Assembly: GCF_020179425.1 (NCBI RefSeq)
Contig: NZ_JAILYM010000004.1
Coordinates: 372,001-436,000 of the forward strand
Source of the DNA: Novosphingobium percolationis
GTDB lineage: Bacteria > Pseudomonadota > Alphaproteobacteria > Sphingomonadales > Sphingomonadaceae
Reading direction: 5' to 3'
DNA length: 64,000 nucleotides
Both the position numbers and the translations under genes were made by a program. Shown here one piece after another: positions 1 to 9,208 of the stretch (its first letter is position 1; every line of letters starts with the position of its first letter). Below the pieces are notes generated by a model. The model searched no databases. It worked only from the letters and a program-made list of their open reading frames with translations, and was not told the DNA's origin.

Positions 1-1202
1 ACCTCGTTCTCGCCAGCGTTTCGTACACGCTCTCGAGCGACGTCGAGAACCTGACGCTGACGGGCACCGACGCGATCAACGCGAACGGCAACGCCCTGTC
101 GAACGTCATTCGCGGCAATGCCGCCGCCAACGTCATCGATGGCGGGGCCAGCAGCGACGATCTCGACGGAGCGGGCGGCTCGGACATCTACATCGTTGCG
201 GCGACCCGCGACCACATCGGCAACGAAATCCACGATTCGGGCACCGACGGCATCGACGAACTGCGCGTCACCGCAACCACCAGCGGCACCGTCTCGCTGG
301 GCACGCGCGAGACCGGGATCGAGCGGATCGTGATCGGCACCGGCACGGGCGCGGTTGCCGACAGCTCGGGCCTCGCGGCCATCAACGTCAGCGCCAGCCG
401 CTCAGCCATCGGCCTGACGATGATCGGCAATGCCGGCGCCAACCAGCTGACCGGCAGCAAGTTCACCGACCTGATCGACGGCGGCGCGGGCATCGACCGC
501 ATGGCGGGCGGCGCGGGCGATGACACCTACATCGTCGACAACAGTGCCGACGTGGTCCGCGAATCGACCCGCAGCGGCACCGACACCGTGCTTGCCAGCG
601 CGACGTTCAAACTCGGCTCCAATGTCGAAGTCCTGACGCTCACCGGCACCGATGCCATCGATGGCACCGGCAGCACCGGGGCCAACACGATCACCGGCAA
701 CGACGCGGTCAACCGCCTCGACGGCGGCAAGGGCGACGACGTGCTGTTCGGCATGCGCGGAGCTGACACGCTGATCGGCGGCACCGGCGCCGATACGCTC
801 GACGGTGGCGCAGGCGAAGACCTGCTCATCGGCGGAATCGGCAACGACCGCCTTATCGGCGGCGCGGACGCCGACACTTTCCGCTTCGACACCGCACGCA
901 TCAGCAGCGGTTCGGACGTGGTCGTCGACTTTTCGGCTGCCCAGGGCGACAAGATCCAGCTCACGCTGGCGCAGTTCAAGGGCCTTGGCGCGACCGGAGC
1001 CTTGACCGCCGAGCAGCTCTGGGCCGCCAACGGCGCCTTCTATGCTCACGACGCCAGCGACCGCATCCTCTACGACAGCGCCACGGGCAAGCTCTGGTAC
1101 GATGCCGACGGCAGCGCCAACCGCTACCTGCCGGTGCTGATCGCCACCTTCGGCGAGGCCAGCCATCCGACGCTGACAGCCGCCGACTTCATCGTGATCT
1201 GA
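1..1202 (+). CDS. RTX calcium-binding secreted protein, C-terminal part (5' end outside window)
   Basis: Open from the first bases in frame 3, giving 399 visible residues and no start. Glycine/aspartate-rich nonapeptide repeats of the GGxGxDxL type (for example GGAGDDTYIVDN, GGTGADTLDGGAGEDLL) form parallel beta-rolls that fold when calcium is bound outside the cell. The last ~100 residues, with DRILYDSATGKLWYDADGS and an end in DFIVI, match the usual tail of repeats-in-toxin proteins exported in one step by type I secretion. The catalytic or adhesive domain, if any, lies upstream, so substrate and role cannot be told. Two small hairpins follow the stop. Confidence 0.88.
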   Translation, partial: LVLASVSYTLSSDVENLTLTGTDAINANGNALSNVIRGNAAANVIDGGASSDDLDGAGGSDIYIVAATRDHIGNEIHDSGTDGIDELRVTATTSGTVSLGTRETGIERIVIGTGTGAVADSSGLAAINVSASRSAIGLTMIGNAGANQLTGSKFTDLIDGGAGIDRMAGGAGDDTYIVDNSADVVRESTRSGTDTVLASATFKLGSNVEVLTLTGTDAIDGTGSTGANTITGNDAVNRLDGGKGDDVLFGMRGADTLIGGTGADTLDGGAGEDLLIGGIGNDRLIGGADADTFRFDTARISSGSDVVVDFSAAQGDKIQLTLAQFKGLGATGALTAEQLWAANGAFYAHDASDRILYDSATGKLWYDADGSANRYLPVLIATFGEASHPTLTAADFIVI

Positions 1203-1221
1203 ACCTGCCGCCATCGAGAGT

Positions 1222-1250
1222 TGCCCAGATGGGGCAGTCGGGAAACCGAC
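1222..1250 (+). other. Two adjacent small hairpins after the RTX gene
   Basis: TGCCC (1222-1226) pairs with GGGCA (1232-1236). GTCGG (1237-1241) and CCGAC (1246-1250) enclose a GAAA tetraloop. No U-tract follows, so a Rho-independent terminator is doubtful; they may only protect the 3' end. Nothing else is seen up to the tRNA. Confidence 0.25.
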
Positions 1251-1396
1251 GGCTCCATCACCTCTCCCGCGTGCTGCAGGACGAAGCGCGCAAGGCGTTG
1301 CACCTGCAGCAAAAGACGCGGCACCTCCGGCAAGGCGCACGCGCACGCCCGCGCCCGGCGCTTACGCCGCTACTTCGTGATCTGGAGGTAGGAAAC

Positions 1397-1471
1397 TGGA
1401 GCGGGCGAAGGGATTCGAACCCTCGACCCCAACCTTGGCAAGGTTGTGCTCTACCCCTGAGCTACGCCCGC
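1397..1471 (-). tRNA. tRNA-Gly (anticodon GCC)
   Basis: On the minus strand the acceptor arm GCGGGCG pairs with CGCCCGC and is followed by U plus an encoded CCA. The D-stem is GCTC/GAGC, the anticodon stem CAACC/GGTTG around TTGCCAA (anticodon GCC), and the T-arm carries GGTTCGAATCC. All cloverleaf parts are present, 75 nt with CCA. It stands alone, not in an rRNA operon. Confidence 0.97.
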
Positions 1472-1703
1472 TCGTGCGTTTCTGGCCGGTTGGGAAACCC
1501 CGTCCGGCTGGGGTGAGCGGGCCTCTAACGGGGTCTCGGAAATCGCGCAACCCCCCAAATGCACTTTCCTTTGCTTTGCCCTGTGGATTGCCGCGCGGAT
1601 TGAGGCGCAATGCCCGTATTGGGCAGCGTTGGCCCTTGCCGAACCGCGCCGCGATCCCACATGAAGGCGACTACAACGCACGCGCACTGCACGGAGAAGT
1701 TCA

Positions 1704-2612
1704 TTGGCAAGCCTTGGCCTCAGTCTCGACGAACAGAAAGCGGTCGATCGCTTCCGCAAGGCCGTCGTCGAGCCGTCGATGACCAAGCTCGTCATCCTCG
1801 ATTTCTGGGCGGAATGGTGCGGCCCGTGCAAGGCGCTCACGCCGGTGCTGGAAAAGGTCGCCGCCGAGTACGCCGACAAGGGCGTGATGCTGGCCAAGGT
1901 CAATGTCGACGAGGACCAGTTCATCGCGGCGCAGTTCCAGGTGCGCTCGATCCCGACGGTCTACGCCATGTTCCAGGGCCAGCCGGTGGCCGATCTGACC
2001 AACGCTCGCGGCGAATCGCAGTTGAAGCAGTACCTCGACCAGATCCTGGCGCAGTTGCCGGTGCAGGCAGGCGACGAGCCGGCGCAGGACATCGCACCGC
2101 TGCTGGCGATGGGCGAGGAGGTTCTGGCAGATGGCGATGGCGAACGCGCGGCAGGGATCTTCGCTCAGATCGTCGAAATCGCACCCGACAGCGCACCTGC
2201 GCATTCCGGCTTGATTCGTGCGTTGCTGCTGGCGGGCCACCGCGAGGAAGCCGCCGAAGCGCTGGCCGCGCTCGATCCGAAGATCGCTGAAGACCCAGCG
2301 CTGGCGCAGGCGAAGTCCGCGTTGGCGCTGGCCGAAGACGCGCCCGAGGCAAGCGAACTGGCCGCTTTGCGCGCTGCGGCGGCCGAGCGCCCGGCCGACA
2401 TGGAGGCGCAGCTGGCGTTCGCCAATGCGCTCTATGCCAGCGGTGATCGCGACGGCGCGGCGGACAAGCTTCTGGCAATGATCGCCGCCGACCGCGCATG
2501 GAACGACGGCGCAGCCCGCGCCCGCCTGCTGCAGATCTTCGAGGCCATCGGGCTCGAAGATCCGTGGGTAGCCGCGACGCGGCGCAGGCTGTCCACGATC
2601 CTGTTCGGTTGA
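1704..2612 (+). CDS. cnoX: Thioredoxin-domain/TPR co-chaperone, CnoX (YbbN) family
   Basis: 302 residues. An N-terminal thioredoxin fold carries the active-site motif WCGPC at 38-42 and the cis-proline loop SIPTV near 84. It is followed by an all-helical alanine-rich region (about 125-300) of tetratricopeptide type. This domain order and length fit the YbbN/CnoX family, cytoplasmic proteins that hold or redox-protect unfolded proteins and pass them to chaperones. The start is TTG: GGAG at 1693-1696 lies 7 nt upstream and no better ATG exists. The Lon-N protein follows after 5 nt, so both are likely cotranscribed. E. coli CnoX has lost its redox pair; here both cysteines are kept, so reductase activity is plausible. 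Confidence 0.9.
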   Translation: MASLGLSLDEQKAVDRFRKAVVEPSMTKLVILDFWAEWCGPCKALTPVLEKVAAEYADKGVMLAKVNVDEDQFIAAQFQVRSIPTVYAMFQGQPVADLTNARGESQLKQYLDQILAQLPVQAGDEPAQDIAPLLAMGEEVLADGDGERAAGIFAQIVEIAPDSAPAHSGLIRALLLAGHREEAAEALAALDPKIAEDPALAQAKSALALAEDAPEASELAALRAAAAERPADMEAQLAFANALYASGDRDGAADKLLAMIAADRAWNDGAARARLLQIFEAIGLEDPWVAATRRRLSTILFG

Positions 2613-2617
2613 CCGGC

Positions 2618-3238
2618 ATGGGCGACGCCACACGGCTGTCGATCTTCCCGTTATCGGGCGTGATCCTGTTTCCCGGCCTGCAGTTGCCGCTGCACATCTT
2701 CGAGCCGCGTTACCGGGCCATGGTGAGCGACGCGCTGGCACGCGACCGGCGCATCGCGATGATCCAGCCGCAATCGCCGGTCGAAGGCGCGCCGTTGTTC
2801 CGCATGGGCTGCGTGGGCAAGATCGACGAGATCGAGGCGTTGGAGGACGGGCGCTTCAATCTCGTGCTCGAAGGCCTGTCCCGCTTTCGCCTGCTGCGCG
2901 AACTGGACGTCACCACGCCATTCCGGCAGGTCGAGGGCGAACTGATCGACGATGCGCCCGACCAGATCCTCAGCGCGGTGGAACGGGCAAGCTTCGAGCG
3001 CGAGGCGCGCGCCTTCGCCAATGCGCAAGGCTATGCCGTGGACTGGGAGCAGGTGGCGCGGCTCGACGACGAATCGCTGATCAACGGCGTGTCGCAGATT
3101 GCGCCGTTCGATACCGCGGCCAAGCAGGCGCTGCTGGAAGCCGCGGACCTGCCCGCGCGATGCGAACTGCTGGTCCAGTTGATGCAGTTCTTCCGCCGCC
3201 GCGATGGCGAGGACGACGGACGGATCACGCTGCAGTAG
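2618..3238 (+). CDS. Lon N-terminal (LON substrate-binding) domain protein
   Basis: 206 residues starting MGDATRLSIFPLSGVILFPG. This is the PUA-like N-terminal domain of Lon protease (hallmarks FPLxxxxLFPG, LHIFEPRYRAM, GCVGKI) without ATPase or protease parts. Standalone LON-domain proteins are common in Alphaproteobacteria; the fold is thought to bind substrates, but their role is unsettled. The gene follows the thioredoxin/TPR co-chaperone by 5 nt, which hints at a protein-quality task for the pair (inference). A TTG codon 9 nt upstream overlaps the previous stop and is an alternative start. Confidence 0.85.
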   Translation: MGDATRLSIFPLSGVILFPGLQLPLHIFEPRYRAMVSDALARDRRIAMIQPQSPVEGAPLFRMGCVGKIDEIEALEDGRFNLVLEGLSRFRLLRELDVTTPFRQVEGELIDDAPDQILSAVERASFEREARAFANAQGYAVDWEQVARLDDESLINGVSQIAPFDTAAKQALLEAADLPARCELLVQLMQFFRRRDGEDDGRITLQ

Positions 3239-3256
3239 GCGCCCCTGCCTACCCGC

Positions 3257-4165
3257 TCAGCCGCTCAGCGTGCCGGTGTTGACGATCGGCTGGGTCTCCC
3301 GCTCGCCGCACAGCACGACCATCAGGTTCGAGACCATCGCCGCGCGACGATCATCGTCGAGGTGGACGACGTTCTTTTCCGACAGCTGCTGCAGCGCCAT
3401 CTCGACCATGCTCACCGCGCCCTCCACCAGCTTGCGGCGCGCGGCGATCACCGCTTCGGCCTGCTGGCGGCGCAGCATCGCGCCTGCGATCTCGGGCGCA
3501 TAGGCCAGGTGCGTGAGGCCGCATTCGTCGACGGTCAGCCCCGCCAGCGCGAGGCGGGCGTTGAGTTCGGTCCGCAGTTCGGCGTTGATCACGTCATGAT
3601 CGCCACGCAGCGTGACCTCGTGGTGCTCGATGTCGTCATAAGGATAACGCGCGCCGATCGAACGCACCGCCGCCTCGATCTGGACGAGCACGAAGGCCCG
3701 GTAATCGTCGACATCGAACAGCGCCTGCGCGGTATCGGCGACGCGCCAGACGACGTTGGTGGCGATCTCGATCGGATTGCCGCGCAAGTCGTTGACCTTC
3801 AGCTTTTCCGAAACGACGTTGTTCGCGCGCACCGAAATGCGGGTCTTGCCCATCCACGGCCAGACCCAGCGCAGGCCTGCATTGCGATCCGTGCCGCGAT
3901 AGGCGGCAAACAGCGTGATGGCTGCGGCCTGGTTCGGCTGGATCATGTAGAAGCCCTTGGCGATGACGATCAGCGCCAGCGGCAAGAGGAAGATCGACAG
4001 GACGAAGCGCAGCGCCTCGGCATCGCTGGGCGTGCCGCCCGCGAACGAGACCAGCCGCCACAGGAACAGCGCGAGCAGCGCGAGAAACAGGCCAAGCATG
4101 AGAAAGCCGCTGGTGCTCCAGGCCGGACGTTCCCGGCTGCTGGTCATCGTCGTCGAATCGGACAT
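3257..4165 (-). CDS. Membrane-anchored SPFH/Band 7 (prohibitin-like) protein
   Basis: 302 residues. Two hydrophobic segments (about 19-41 and 52-72) precede a stomatin/prohibitin domain beginning ARGTDR-like with GKTRISVRANNVVSEKLKVND and containing AVRSIGARYPYDD and MLRRQQAEAVIAARRKLVEGAV. SPFH proteins oligomerise on the membrane and organise microdomains or regulate membrane proteases. The start ATG follows GAGGGGGAAGG by a good distance; longer upstream readings are out of keeping with the family. It is a single gene without the NfeD partner often seen beside stomatins, and it is distinct from the HflK/HflC pair at 61.4-63.4 kb. Confidence 0.85.
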   Translation of the reverse strand: MSDSTTMTSSRERPAWSTSGFLMLGLFLALLALFLWRLVSFAGGTPSDAEALRFVLSIFLLPLALIVIAKGFYMIQPNQAAAITLFAAYRGTDRNAGLRWVWPWMGKTRISVRANNVVSEKLKVNDLRGNPIEIATNVVWRVADTAQALFDVDDYRAFVLVQIEAAVRSIGARYPYDDIEHHEVTLRGDHDVINAELRTELNARLALAGLTVDECGLTHLAYAPEIAGAMLRRQQAEAVIAARRKLVEGAVSMVEMALQQLSEKNVVHLDDDRRAAMVSNLMVVLCGERETQPIVNTGTLSG

Positions 4166-4457
4166 CGGCCTTCCCCCTCGGAGCAATGCCGCCTTGGTAT
4201 CGCACCATCGCGGCAACACAACGTCACTTGCATCGGCGAGCACGTGCCCTACCTTGATTCTTGCGGTACCGGGCCCCTCTGGCGCGGCGCGCAAGTCCTG
4301 ATGGGCGCCCTGTCCCTGGCGCCGGACCTGCCGCCTCGTGATGTCGGACCGCATCGGGTATGCCGATGCCGAAGGTCCGGACTGTTTCCCCCCCGCACCC
4401 GGCGCCATGGCTCGGCAGACCCGATCGAACGCAACCGTTCTGATCGAGGAGCAAGCA

Positions 4458-4658
4458 ATGCCGAACATCACTCTCCGCCAGCGAGCCTTCCGCCTTCTTG
4501 AGCGCCACCAGAAGCTCGACGCCGCGCTACGCGCCGCGCAGGGACGGCGCTGGGTCGATCCGTTCGAGGTCGCACGGATCAAGAAGCTCAAGCTGATGAT
4601 CAAGGATCGGCTGGCGCAGCTGGCACAGCACGCGGCGAGACGCCACCAGCCGGCCTGA
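4458..4658 (+). CDS. Small YdcH-like (DUF465) protein
   Basis: 66 residues, basic, predicted as one helical hairpin: RQRAFRLLERHQKLDAALRAAQ, then KIKKLKLMIKDRL-type residues. This pattern, a short coiled coil with conserved H, L and K near the second helix, is that of YdcH/DUF465 proteins. Their function is unknown. GAGGAG precedes the ATG by about 7 nt. The 292 nt before it, back to the SPFH gene start, hold nothing recognisable beyond the two divergent 5' regions. Confidence 0.75.
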   Translation: MPNITLRQRAFRLLERHQKLDAALRAAQGRRWVDPFEVARIKKLKLMIKDRLAQLAQHAARRHQPA

Positions 4659-4712
4659 TGAAGCCCGCCCAAGCGTTGGGCAAGCGGATGGAAGCGTCCC
4701 GACAACGCCCGC

Positions 4713-6617
4713 TCAATGCTGGCGGATCACCGTCAGGAACGCGTCGCCATAGGCGTCGAGCTTGCGCTGGCCGACGCCGCCGATCGCACCCAGTGCGGTG
4801 CGGTCGGTCGGGCGCGCGGCGGCCATGTCGCGCAGCACCGAATCGTGGAACACCACGTAAGGCGGCACGCCCGCCTGTTGCGCCAGTTCGCGGCGCAGCG
4901 CGCGCAGCGCATCGAACAGCGGATCGCCCACGGGATTGAGCGCCGCGCCATCGCTCTTGCCGCGCCGCCCCTTGCCCCGCTCTGCCTTGGGCGGCAGGAT
5001 CACGTCGACCGTCGCCTCGCCCTTCAGGATGGCACGCGCATCGCCGCCCAGCGCAAGCCCGCCGTGCTCGGTGGCGATCAGGCTGCCGCGCGCCTGCAAG
5101 GCCCGTGAAAGCGCGCGCAGCAGCGGCGCATCCAGCGGCGAAACGATGCCGAACACCGAAAGCTGGTCGTGCCCGCGCGCCGCCACGCGCTCGTCGGCAA
5201 CGCCGGTCAGCACCTTTTCCAGATAGCCGAAGCCGAAGCTCTGCCCAGTGCGATAGACTGCCGAGAGCAGCTTTCGCGCGAGTTCGGTGGCATCGGTCGA
5301 AGACGGGGGCGAAAGGCAGTTGTCGCAATTGCCGCAGGTGGGCGGCGGATCTTCGCCGAAGTGGCGCAGCAGCACCGCGCGGCGGCAGCCCGCTGTCTCC
5401 ACCAGACCCGCCAGCGCATCAAGCCTGGCACGTTCGCCGGGCAGGCGGCTTTCGTCGAGTTCGGACAGGCGCTGACGCGCGCGCACGAAGTCGTCCGCGC
5501 CCCACAGCAACACCGCCACCGAAGGATCGCCATCGCGCCCCGCACGCCCGGTTTCCTGGTAATAGCCCTCGATCGACTTGGGCAGCGCGGCGTGGGCCAC
5601 GAAGCGCACGTCGGGCTTGTCGATCCCCATGCCGAAGGCGACGGTCGCCACCATCACCATGTCTTCGCTCGCCACGAAAGCGGCCTGGTTGGCGGCACGC
5701 GTCTGTGGCGGCAGGCCCGCGTGATAGGGCAGCACCCGCCGCCCTTGCGCGCCCAGCTGCTCGGCCAGCCGCTCCACTTGGGCGCGCGTCGGCGCATAGA
5801 CGATGCCGGGGCCGGGGTTCTCGGCCATCACCTGCTTCAACTGGCGCAGCGGGTTATCGCGCGGCGTGATGGCATAGCGGATGTTGGGCCGGTCGAAGCC
5901 CGCAACGATCAACCCGTCGGTGGGAACGCCCAGCTGTTCGAGGATGTCCGCGCGCGTGTGCCGGTCCGCCGTCGCCGTCAGCGCAAGGCGCGGCACATCC
6001 GCGAAGGCATCCATCAGCGGACGCAGCAGGCGATAGTCGGGGCGGAAATCATGGCCCCATTCGGAAACGCAATGCGCCTCGTCGATGGCGAAGAGCGAAA
6101 CCTTCGACCGGCTCAGCAGCTCGCGGAAATGCGGCTGGCTGGCGCGTTCCGGCGCGACGTAGAGCAGATCGAGCGCGCCCGCGCGGAAGCGCGCCATCGT
6201 CGTTTCGCGGTCTGTATCGACGCTGGTCAGCGTGGCCGCGCGAATGCCGTTGGCCGTGGCCGAGCGCAACTGGTCGTGCATCAGCGCGATCAGCGGCGAG
6301 ACGACGACGCACGTGCCCTCCTGCATCACCGCCGGCAGCTGGTAGGTCAGCGACTTGCCCGCGCCGGTCGGCATGACCGCCAGCGTGGACTGTCCCGCCA
6401 GCACGCGCCCCACCACCTGGTCCTGCACACCGCGAAACGCGCCGAAGCCGAAGACGGCGTGCAAAGCCTCGACCGGATCGGCGGGCACATCGGGGCGCGG
6501 TTCGAAGGCAGGCGCGGTTGCATCCGCCGGGTATAGCTCTTCCAGCCCCACCGGTTCGTAACCGGCGAAGTCGTCCTCGAAGGGGTAATCGGGTTCGTCG
6601 GGCCAACCGTCTGCCAT
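4713..6617 (-). CDS. recQ: ATP-dependent DNA helicase RecQ
   Basis: 634 residues. Unwinds DNA 3'-5' in recombinational repair and fork rescue. Visible parts: aromatic motif 0 (FGFGAFRGVQDQVV), Walker A MPTGAGKS (82-89), DEAH box at 179-182, the aromatic-rich loop after it, helicase motifs GIVYAPTRAQ and YYQETGRAGRDG, the RecQ zinc cysteines (C, then TCGNCDNC), a winged-helix region and a C-terminal HRDC domain. An acidic N-terminal extension of about 45 residues precedes the helicase core. The chosen ATG has GCAAGG upstream; a reading 15 codons longer begins inside a non-coding-like stretch. Confidence 0.96.
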   Translation of the reverse strand: MADGWPDEPDYPFEDDFAGYEPVGLEELYPADATAPAFEPRPDVPADPVEALHAVFGFGAFRGVQDQVVGRVLAGQSTLAVMPTGAGKSLTYQLPAVMQEGTCVVVSPLIALMHDQLRSATANGIRAATLTSVDTDRETTMARFRAGALDLLYVAPERASQPHFRELLSRSKVSLFAIDEAHCVSEWGHDFRPDYRLLRPLMDAFADVPRLALTATADRHTRADILEQLGVPTDGLIVAGFDRPNIRYAITPRDNPLRQLKQVMAENPGPGIVYAPTRAQVERLAEQLGAQGRRVLPYHAGLPPQTRAANQAAFVASEDMVMVATVAFGMGIDKPDVRFVAHAALPKSIEGYYQETGRAGRDGDPSVAVLLWGADDFVRARQRLSELDESRLPGERARLDALAGLVETAGCRRAVLLRHFGEDPPPTCGNCDNCLSPPSSTDATELARKLLSAVYRTGQSFGFGYLEKVLTGVADERVAARGHDQLSVFGIVSPLDAPLLRALSRALQARGSLIATEHGGLALGGDARAILKGEATVDVILPPKAERGKGRRGKSDGAALNPVGDPLFDALRALRRELAQQAGVPPYVVFHDSVLRDMAAARPTDRTALGAIGGVGQRKLDAYGDAFLTVIRQH

Positions 6618-6658
6618 GCCTTGCGGCCTATGGCAGATCGATCGGCAGAGGGAAAACC

Positions 6659-7138
6659 TCAATCACCCAGAATGACGTGGAGACGGGTGATGCGCGAGGT
6701 AACGATGCGCCAGGCGCCGTCCACCTTGCGGTAGGTCTCGTGATAGTGGCCCATGCCGTGCAGCGTCAGCGACGCGCCGGTTTCATCCCAGATCTGGTCC
6801 TCCATCGCGATCACGCCCTGCGCCTCGGTATCCGAAAGGACCTCGATCTCGTGGCAGTGGCCATGGTGAACGGTGCGTTGCGTGCCGACCGCACCCCGGA
6901 TGAAGTCGATGATCACATCGCCGCCTTCGTAGACCCAGTCGTTGCTTTCCGCGGCGCGGCCGGATTCACCGTTGCCGTCGATCGACAGCGAAGCGCGCGC
7001 ATCGAACACCGCATCGTCGGCGAAGACGCTGCGCAGCGGCTCCCACTGCTTGGAATCCATCAGGCGGAAATAGCGCGCCTTCAGCTGCTTGATCTCCTCG
7101 ATGGCAATCAGGCGGGCGACGGGATCGATCTGGGTCAC
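6659..7138 (-). CDS. SnoaL-like / NTF2-fold protein
   Basis: 159 residues. The opening MTQIDPVARLIAIEEIKQLKARYFRLMDSKQWE, the central GHCHEIEVLS and the ending YRKVDGAWRIVTSRITRLHV are typical of the SnoaL-like subgroup of NTF2-fold proteins, small cone-shaped domains used as dehydratases, isomerases or steroid-type hydrolases. The conserved tyrosine/aspartate pocket is present, but the substrate cannot be read from sequence. The start is GTG with GGAGAGG about 10 nt upstream. It is a single gene upstream of recQ in the same direction, 41 nt away. Confidence 0.8.
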   Translation of the reverse strand: MTQIDPVARLIAIEEIKQLKARYFRLMDSKQWEPLRSVFADDAVFDARASLSIDGNGESGRAAESNDWVYEGGDVIIDFIRGAVGTQRTVHHGHCHEIEVLSDTEAQGVIAMEDQIWDETGASLTLHGMGHYHETYRKVDGAWRIVTSRITRLHVILGD

Positions 7139-7203
7139 GGGGTATGCCTCTCCATGGTTTCTTTGCGCGCCAGCCTAAACCAGCGCTTCCCCCACGCGCC
7201 CTG

Positions 7204-7761
7204 TCACTTGTGCGAGACGAGGTCGCCCACGCGCTCCCACACCAGCTTCGGATGCGCCTCGTCCTTGTCGGCGATGGCTTCGAGCCAGGCGGGCGGGCGG
7301 CCGGTCCGCGCCCAGTCCATGCCCCACACCGATATGGCCGCGACAAAGCCCAGCGACATCGCCGCCATCAGGCTCCAGTACCAGGGGCCGTAGGCGGTCA
7401 CGCGCGCAGGATCGGCGCGGTCGTACCAGATGCGGAACACGCTGGACGGCTTCCACGCCCGCGTCACCTGTCGTCCTACGACCGCATGGTAGGTGCGGCC
7501 CGTCTCGGTCTCGAAGGCAACCTCGTCCTCGATCCAGCGCTTGCCCTCGCCATCGCGCCAGTTCCAGCCGCGCGTCGTGCCGATCGAGCGGCCCATGCTG
7601 AGGAAATCCTCGAGCCGTTCGTCGGCGCTGTAGCCGCCGCGCGTCACTTGCGCGACCGCCGGGCTCCAACCGCCGAACAGCACACAAGCCCGCCACACGC
7701 ACCAGCAGGTGCCCAGCATCAAGCCGACTATGGCAAGCGTGAGGAGATCGAGCGCAGACAT
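7204..7761 (-). CDS. Membrane protein, DUF3592-like
   Basis: About 185 residues with one N-terminal membrane helix (LLTLAIVGLMLGTCWCVW), a soluble beta-rich middle (EDEVAFETETGRTYHAVVG) and a second helix near SLMAAMSLGFVAAISVW. The arrangement, two helices around a beta domain that handles a 'from/to' polypeptide, resembles DUF3592 proteins of unknown function. Start choice: AGGG lies 7 nt before the ATG at 7761; the GTG two codons upstream would have almost no spacing. It lies 24 nt after the antiporter gene on the same strand and is probably cotranscribed. Confidence 0.6.
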   Translation of the reverse strand: MSALDLLTLAIVGLMLGTCWCVWRACVLFGGWSPAVAQVTRGGYSADERLEDFLSMGRSIGTTRGWNWRDGEGKRWIEDEVAFETETGRTYHAVVGRQVTRAWKPSSVFRIWYDRADPARVTAYGPWYWSLMAAMSLGFVAAISVWGMDWARTGRPPAWLEAIADKDEAHPKLVWERVGDLVSHK

Positions 7762-7785
7762 GGCCACGCCCTAGCCGCCAAGTGC

Positions 7786-8979
7786 TTAATGAACCGTCGG
7801 CGCCAGCAGTTTCGCCAGCCGGGGCCGCACGATCGGCGTGGTTAGCGCGGTCGATCCCACTGCCATCAGCAGCAGCGCGGTGAAGGTCTGGGCTGTGATC
7901 ACCTGCTTGTCGAGCAGCACGTTGACGAAGATGATCATGATCAGCGCCTTGGTCTGGAGCATCCAGCCGATCACGCCCGCCTCGCCCTGCTTCCAGCCGA
8001 GGATGCGCCCGGCAAGGTGCACGCCCATGAGCTTGCCGACCACGGAAGCCACCAGCAGCACCCCTGCCGCCGCGAACACCACCGCGCCGTTCACGCCAAA
8101 GCTGGTGCGCAGGCCCGTCGAAAGGAAGAACACCGGCATCAGCGCCAGCAGCAGGAATTCGCGCATGGCATCGAGCTTGCCGAGATCGAACCAGCGCGCT
8201 TCGAGTACCGCGCCCGCGAGGAACGCGCCAACCATGAAGTGCAGCCCCGACCAGTCCGCACCGAAGCTCACTACCACGAGCCAGACCAGCGCCACGTACC
8301 AGCGATCCGCCAACGCCAGCCGCTGGATCGCTTTGCGCACGATCCACGCCGCGACGGCGAACGCGGCGAGGAACAAGCCCTGCCGCCCCAGCCGCGTCCA
8401 GTCGAGCAGGATCAGCGCCAGCACCCCCCAGATCGCCACGTCGTCGAGGCTGGCATAGCGCAGCAGCCGCTGGCCCAGCGGCTGGCGGAACAGCCCGAGC
8501 TTCTCCATCAGCAGAACGAGGATGGGCAGCGCCGTAACCGCGCAGGCCATGCCCACGCCCAGCACCGCCTGGGGATAGCTGCCCTTCGCGCCGACCCAGC
8601 CCGGTTCGGCCAGCAAGACCGCCGCCGCCGCCGCGCCCAGCAGCAGCGGCGCCACCAGCGCGCAGGTCGCCGTCACCAGTGTTTCGCCGCGATGCGCCCA
8701 GGCGTCTGCCAGATCGAGTTCCAGCCCCGCCACGAACACGAACATCATCACCGCCCACCAGGCGATACCGTTCAGCGCGCCGATCACCTGCGGGTTGAAC
8801 ACGAACGCGTAGTAGGCCGGATACGCCGCCCCCAGCACGCCGGGCCCAAGCAGGATGCCGCCCAGGATCTGCACCACCACCAGCGGTGCCCAGCGGTCGG
8901 TGCCCAGCAGGCGCCACGCAGCATAGGGTGCGGCAAGGATGATCGTCAGCGCGATCAGGAAAATCTCGGTCGTGCCCAT
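7786..8979 (-). CDS. Cation:proton antiporter, CPA2 (Kef/NapA-like) family
   Basis: 397 residues, almost entirely hydrophobic, with about 12 predicted membrane helices. Family marks include GGILLGPGVLG in helix 2, FVAGLELDL (conserved acidic residues of the CPA2 core), ALPILVLLMEKLGL and SLDDVAIWGVLALIL. It would exchange protons for Na+ or K+ across the inner membrane. There is no C-terminal RCK/TrkA-N nucleotide-binding domain, so it is a short transporter-only form. The DUF3592-like gene follows in the same direction. Ion specificity cannot be told from sequence alone. Confidence 0.88.
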   Translation of the reverse strand: MGTTEIFLIALTIILAAPYAAWRLLGTDRWAPLVVVQILGGILLGPGVLGAAYPAYYAFVFNPQVIGALNGIAWWAVMMFVFVAGLELDLADAWAHRGETLVTATCALVAPLLLGAAAAAVLLAEPGWVGAKGSYPQAVLGVGMACAVTALPILVLLMEKLGLFRQPLGQRLLRYASLDDVAIWGVLALILLDWTRLGRQGLFLAAFAVAAWIVRKAIQRLALADRWYVALVWLVVVSFGADWSGLHFMVGAFLAGAVLEARWFDLGKLDAMREFLLLALMPVFFLSTGLRTSFGVNGAVVFAAAGVLLVASVVGKLMGVHLAGRILGWKQGEAGVIGWMLQTKALIMIIFVNVLLDKQVITAQTFTALLLMAVGSTALTTPIVRPRLAKLLAPTVH

Positions 8980-9208
8980 GGCCGCTCCCTGACGCGGTCG
9001 CCTGTCCTGCGCAAGCGTACCGTTCTGTCGCTCGCATCAAGGGCGCAATCAACGTTTGCGCAAGCGGAATACGAATGCCCCTGGAGGCGATGGCGCATGG
9101 TTGACGCCGCCTTGCGTTGCGCGCCCGCAGCGATCCCGTAGTCACCCTTAAGGCCTCGCACCGAAGGCGATGATAGCCCTTGTCAAACACCAGAACGGGA
9201 GACGGACG

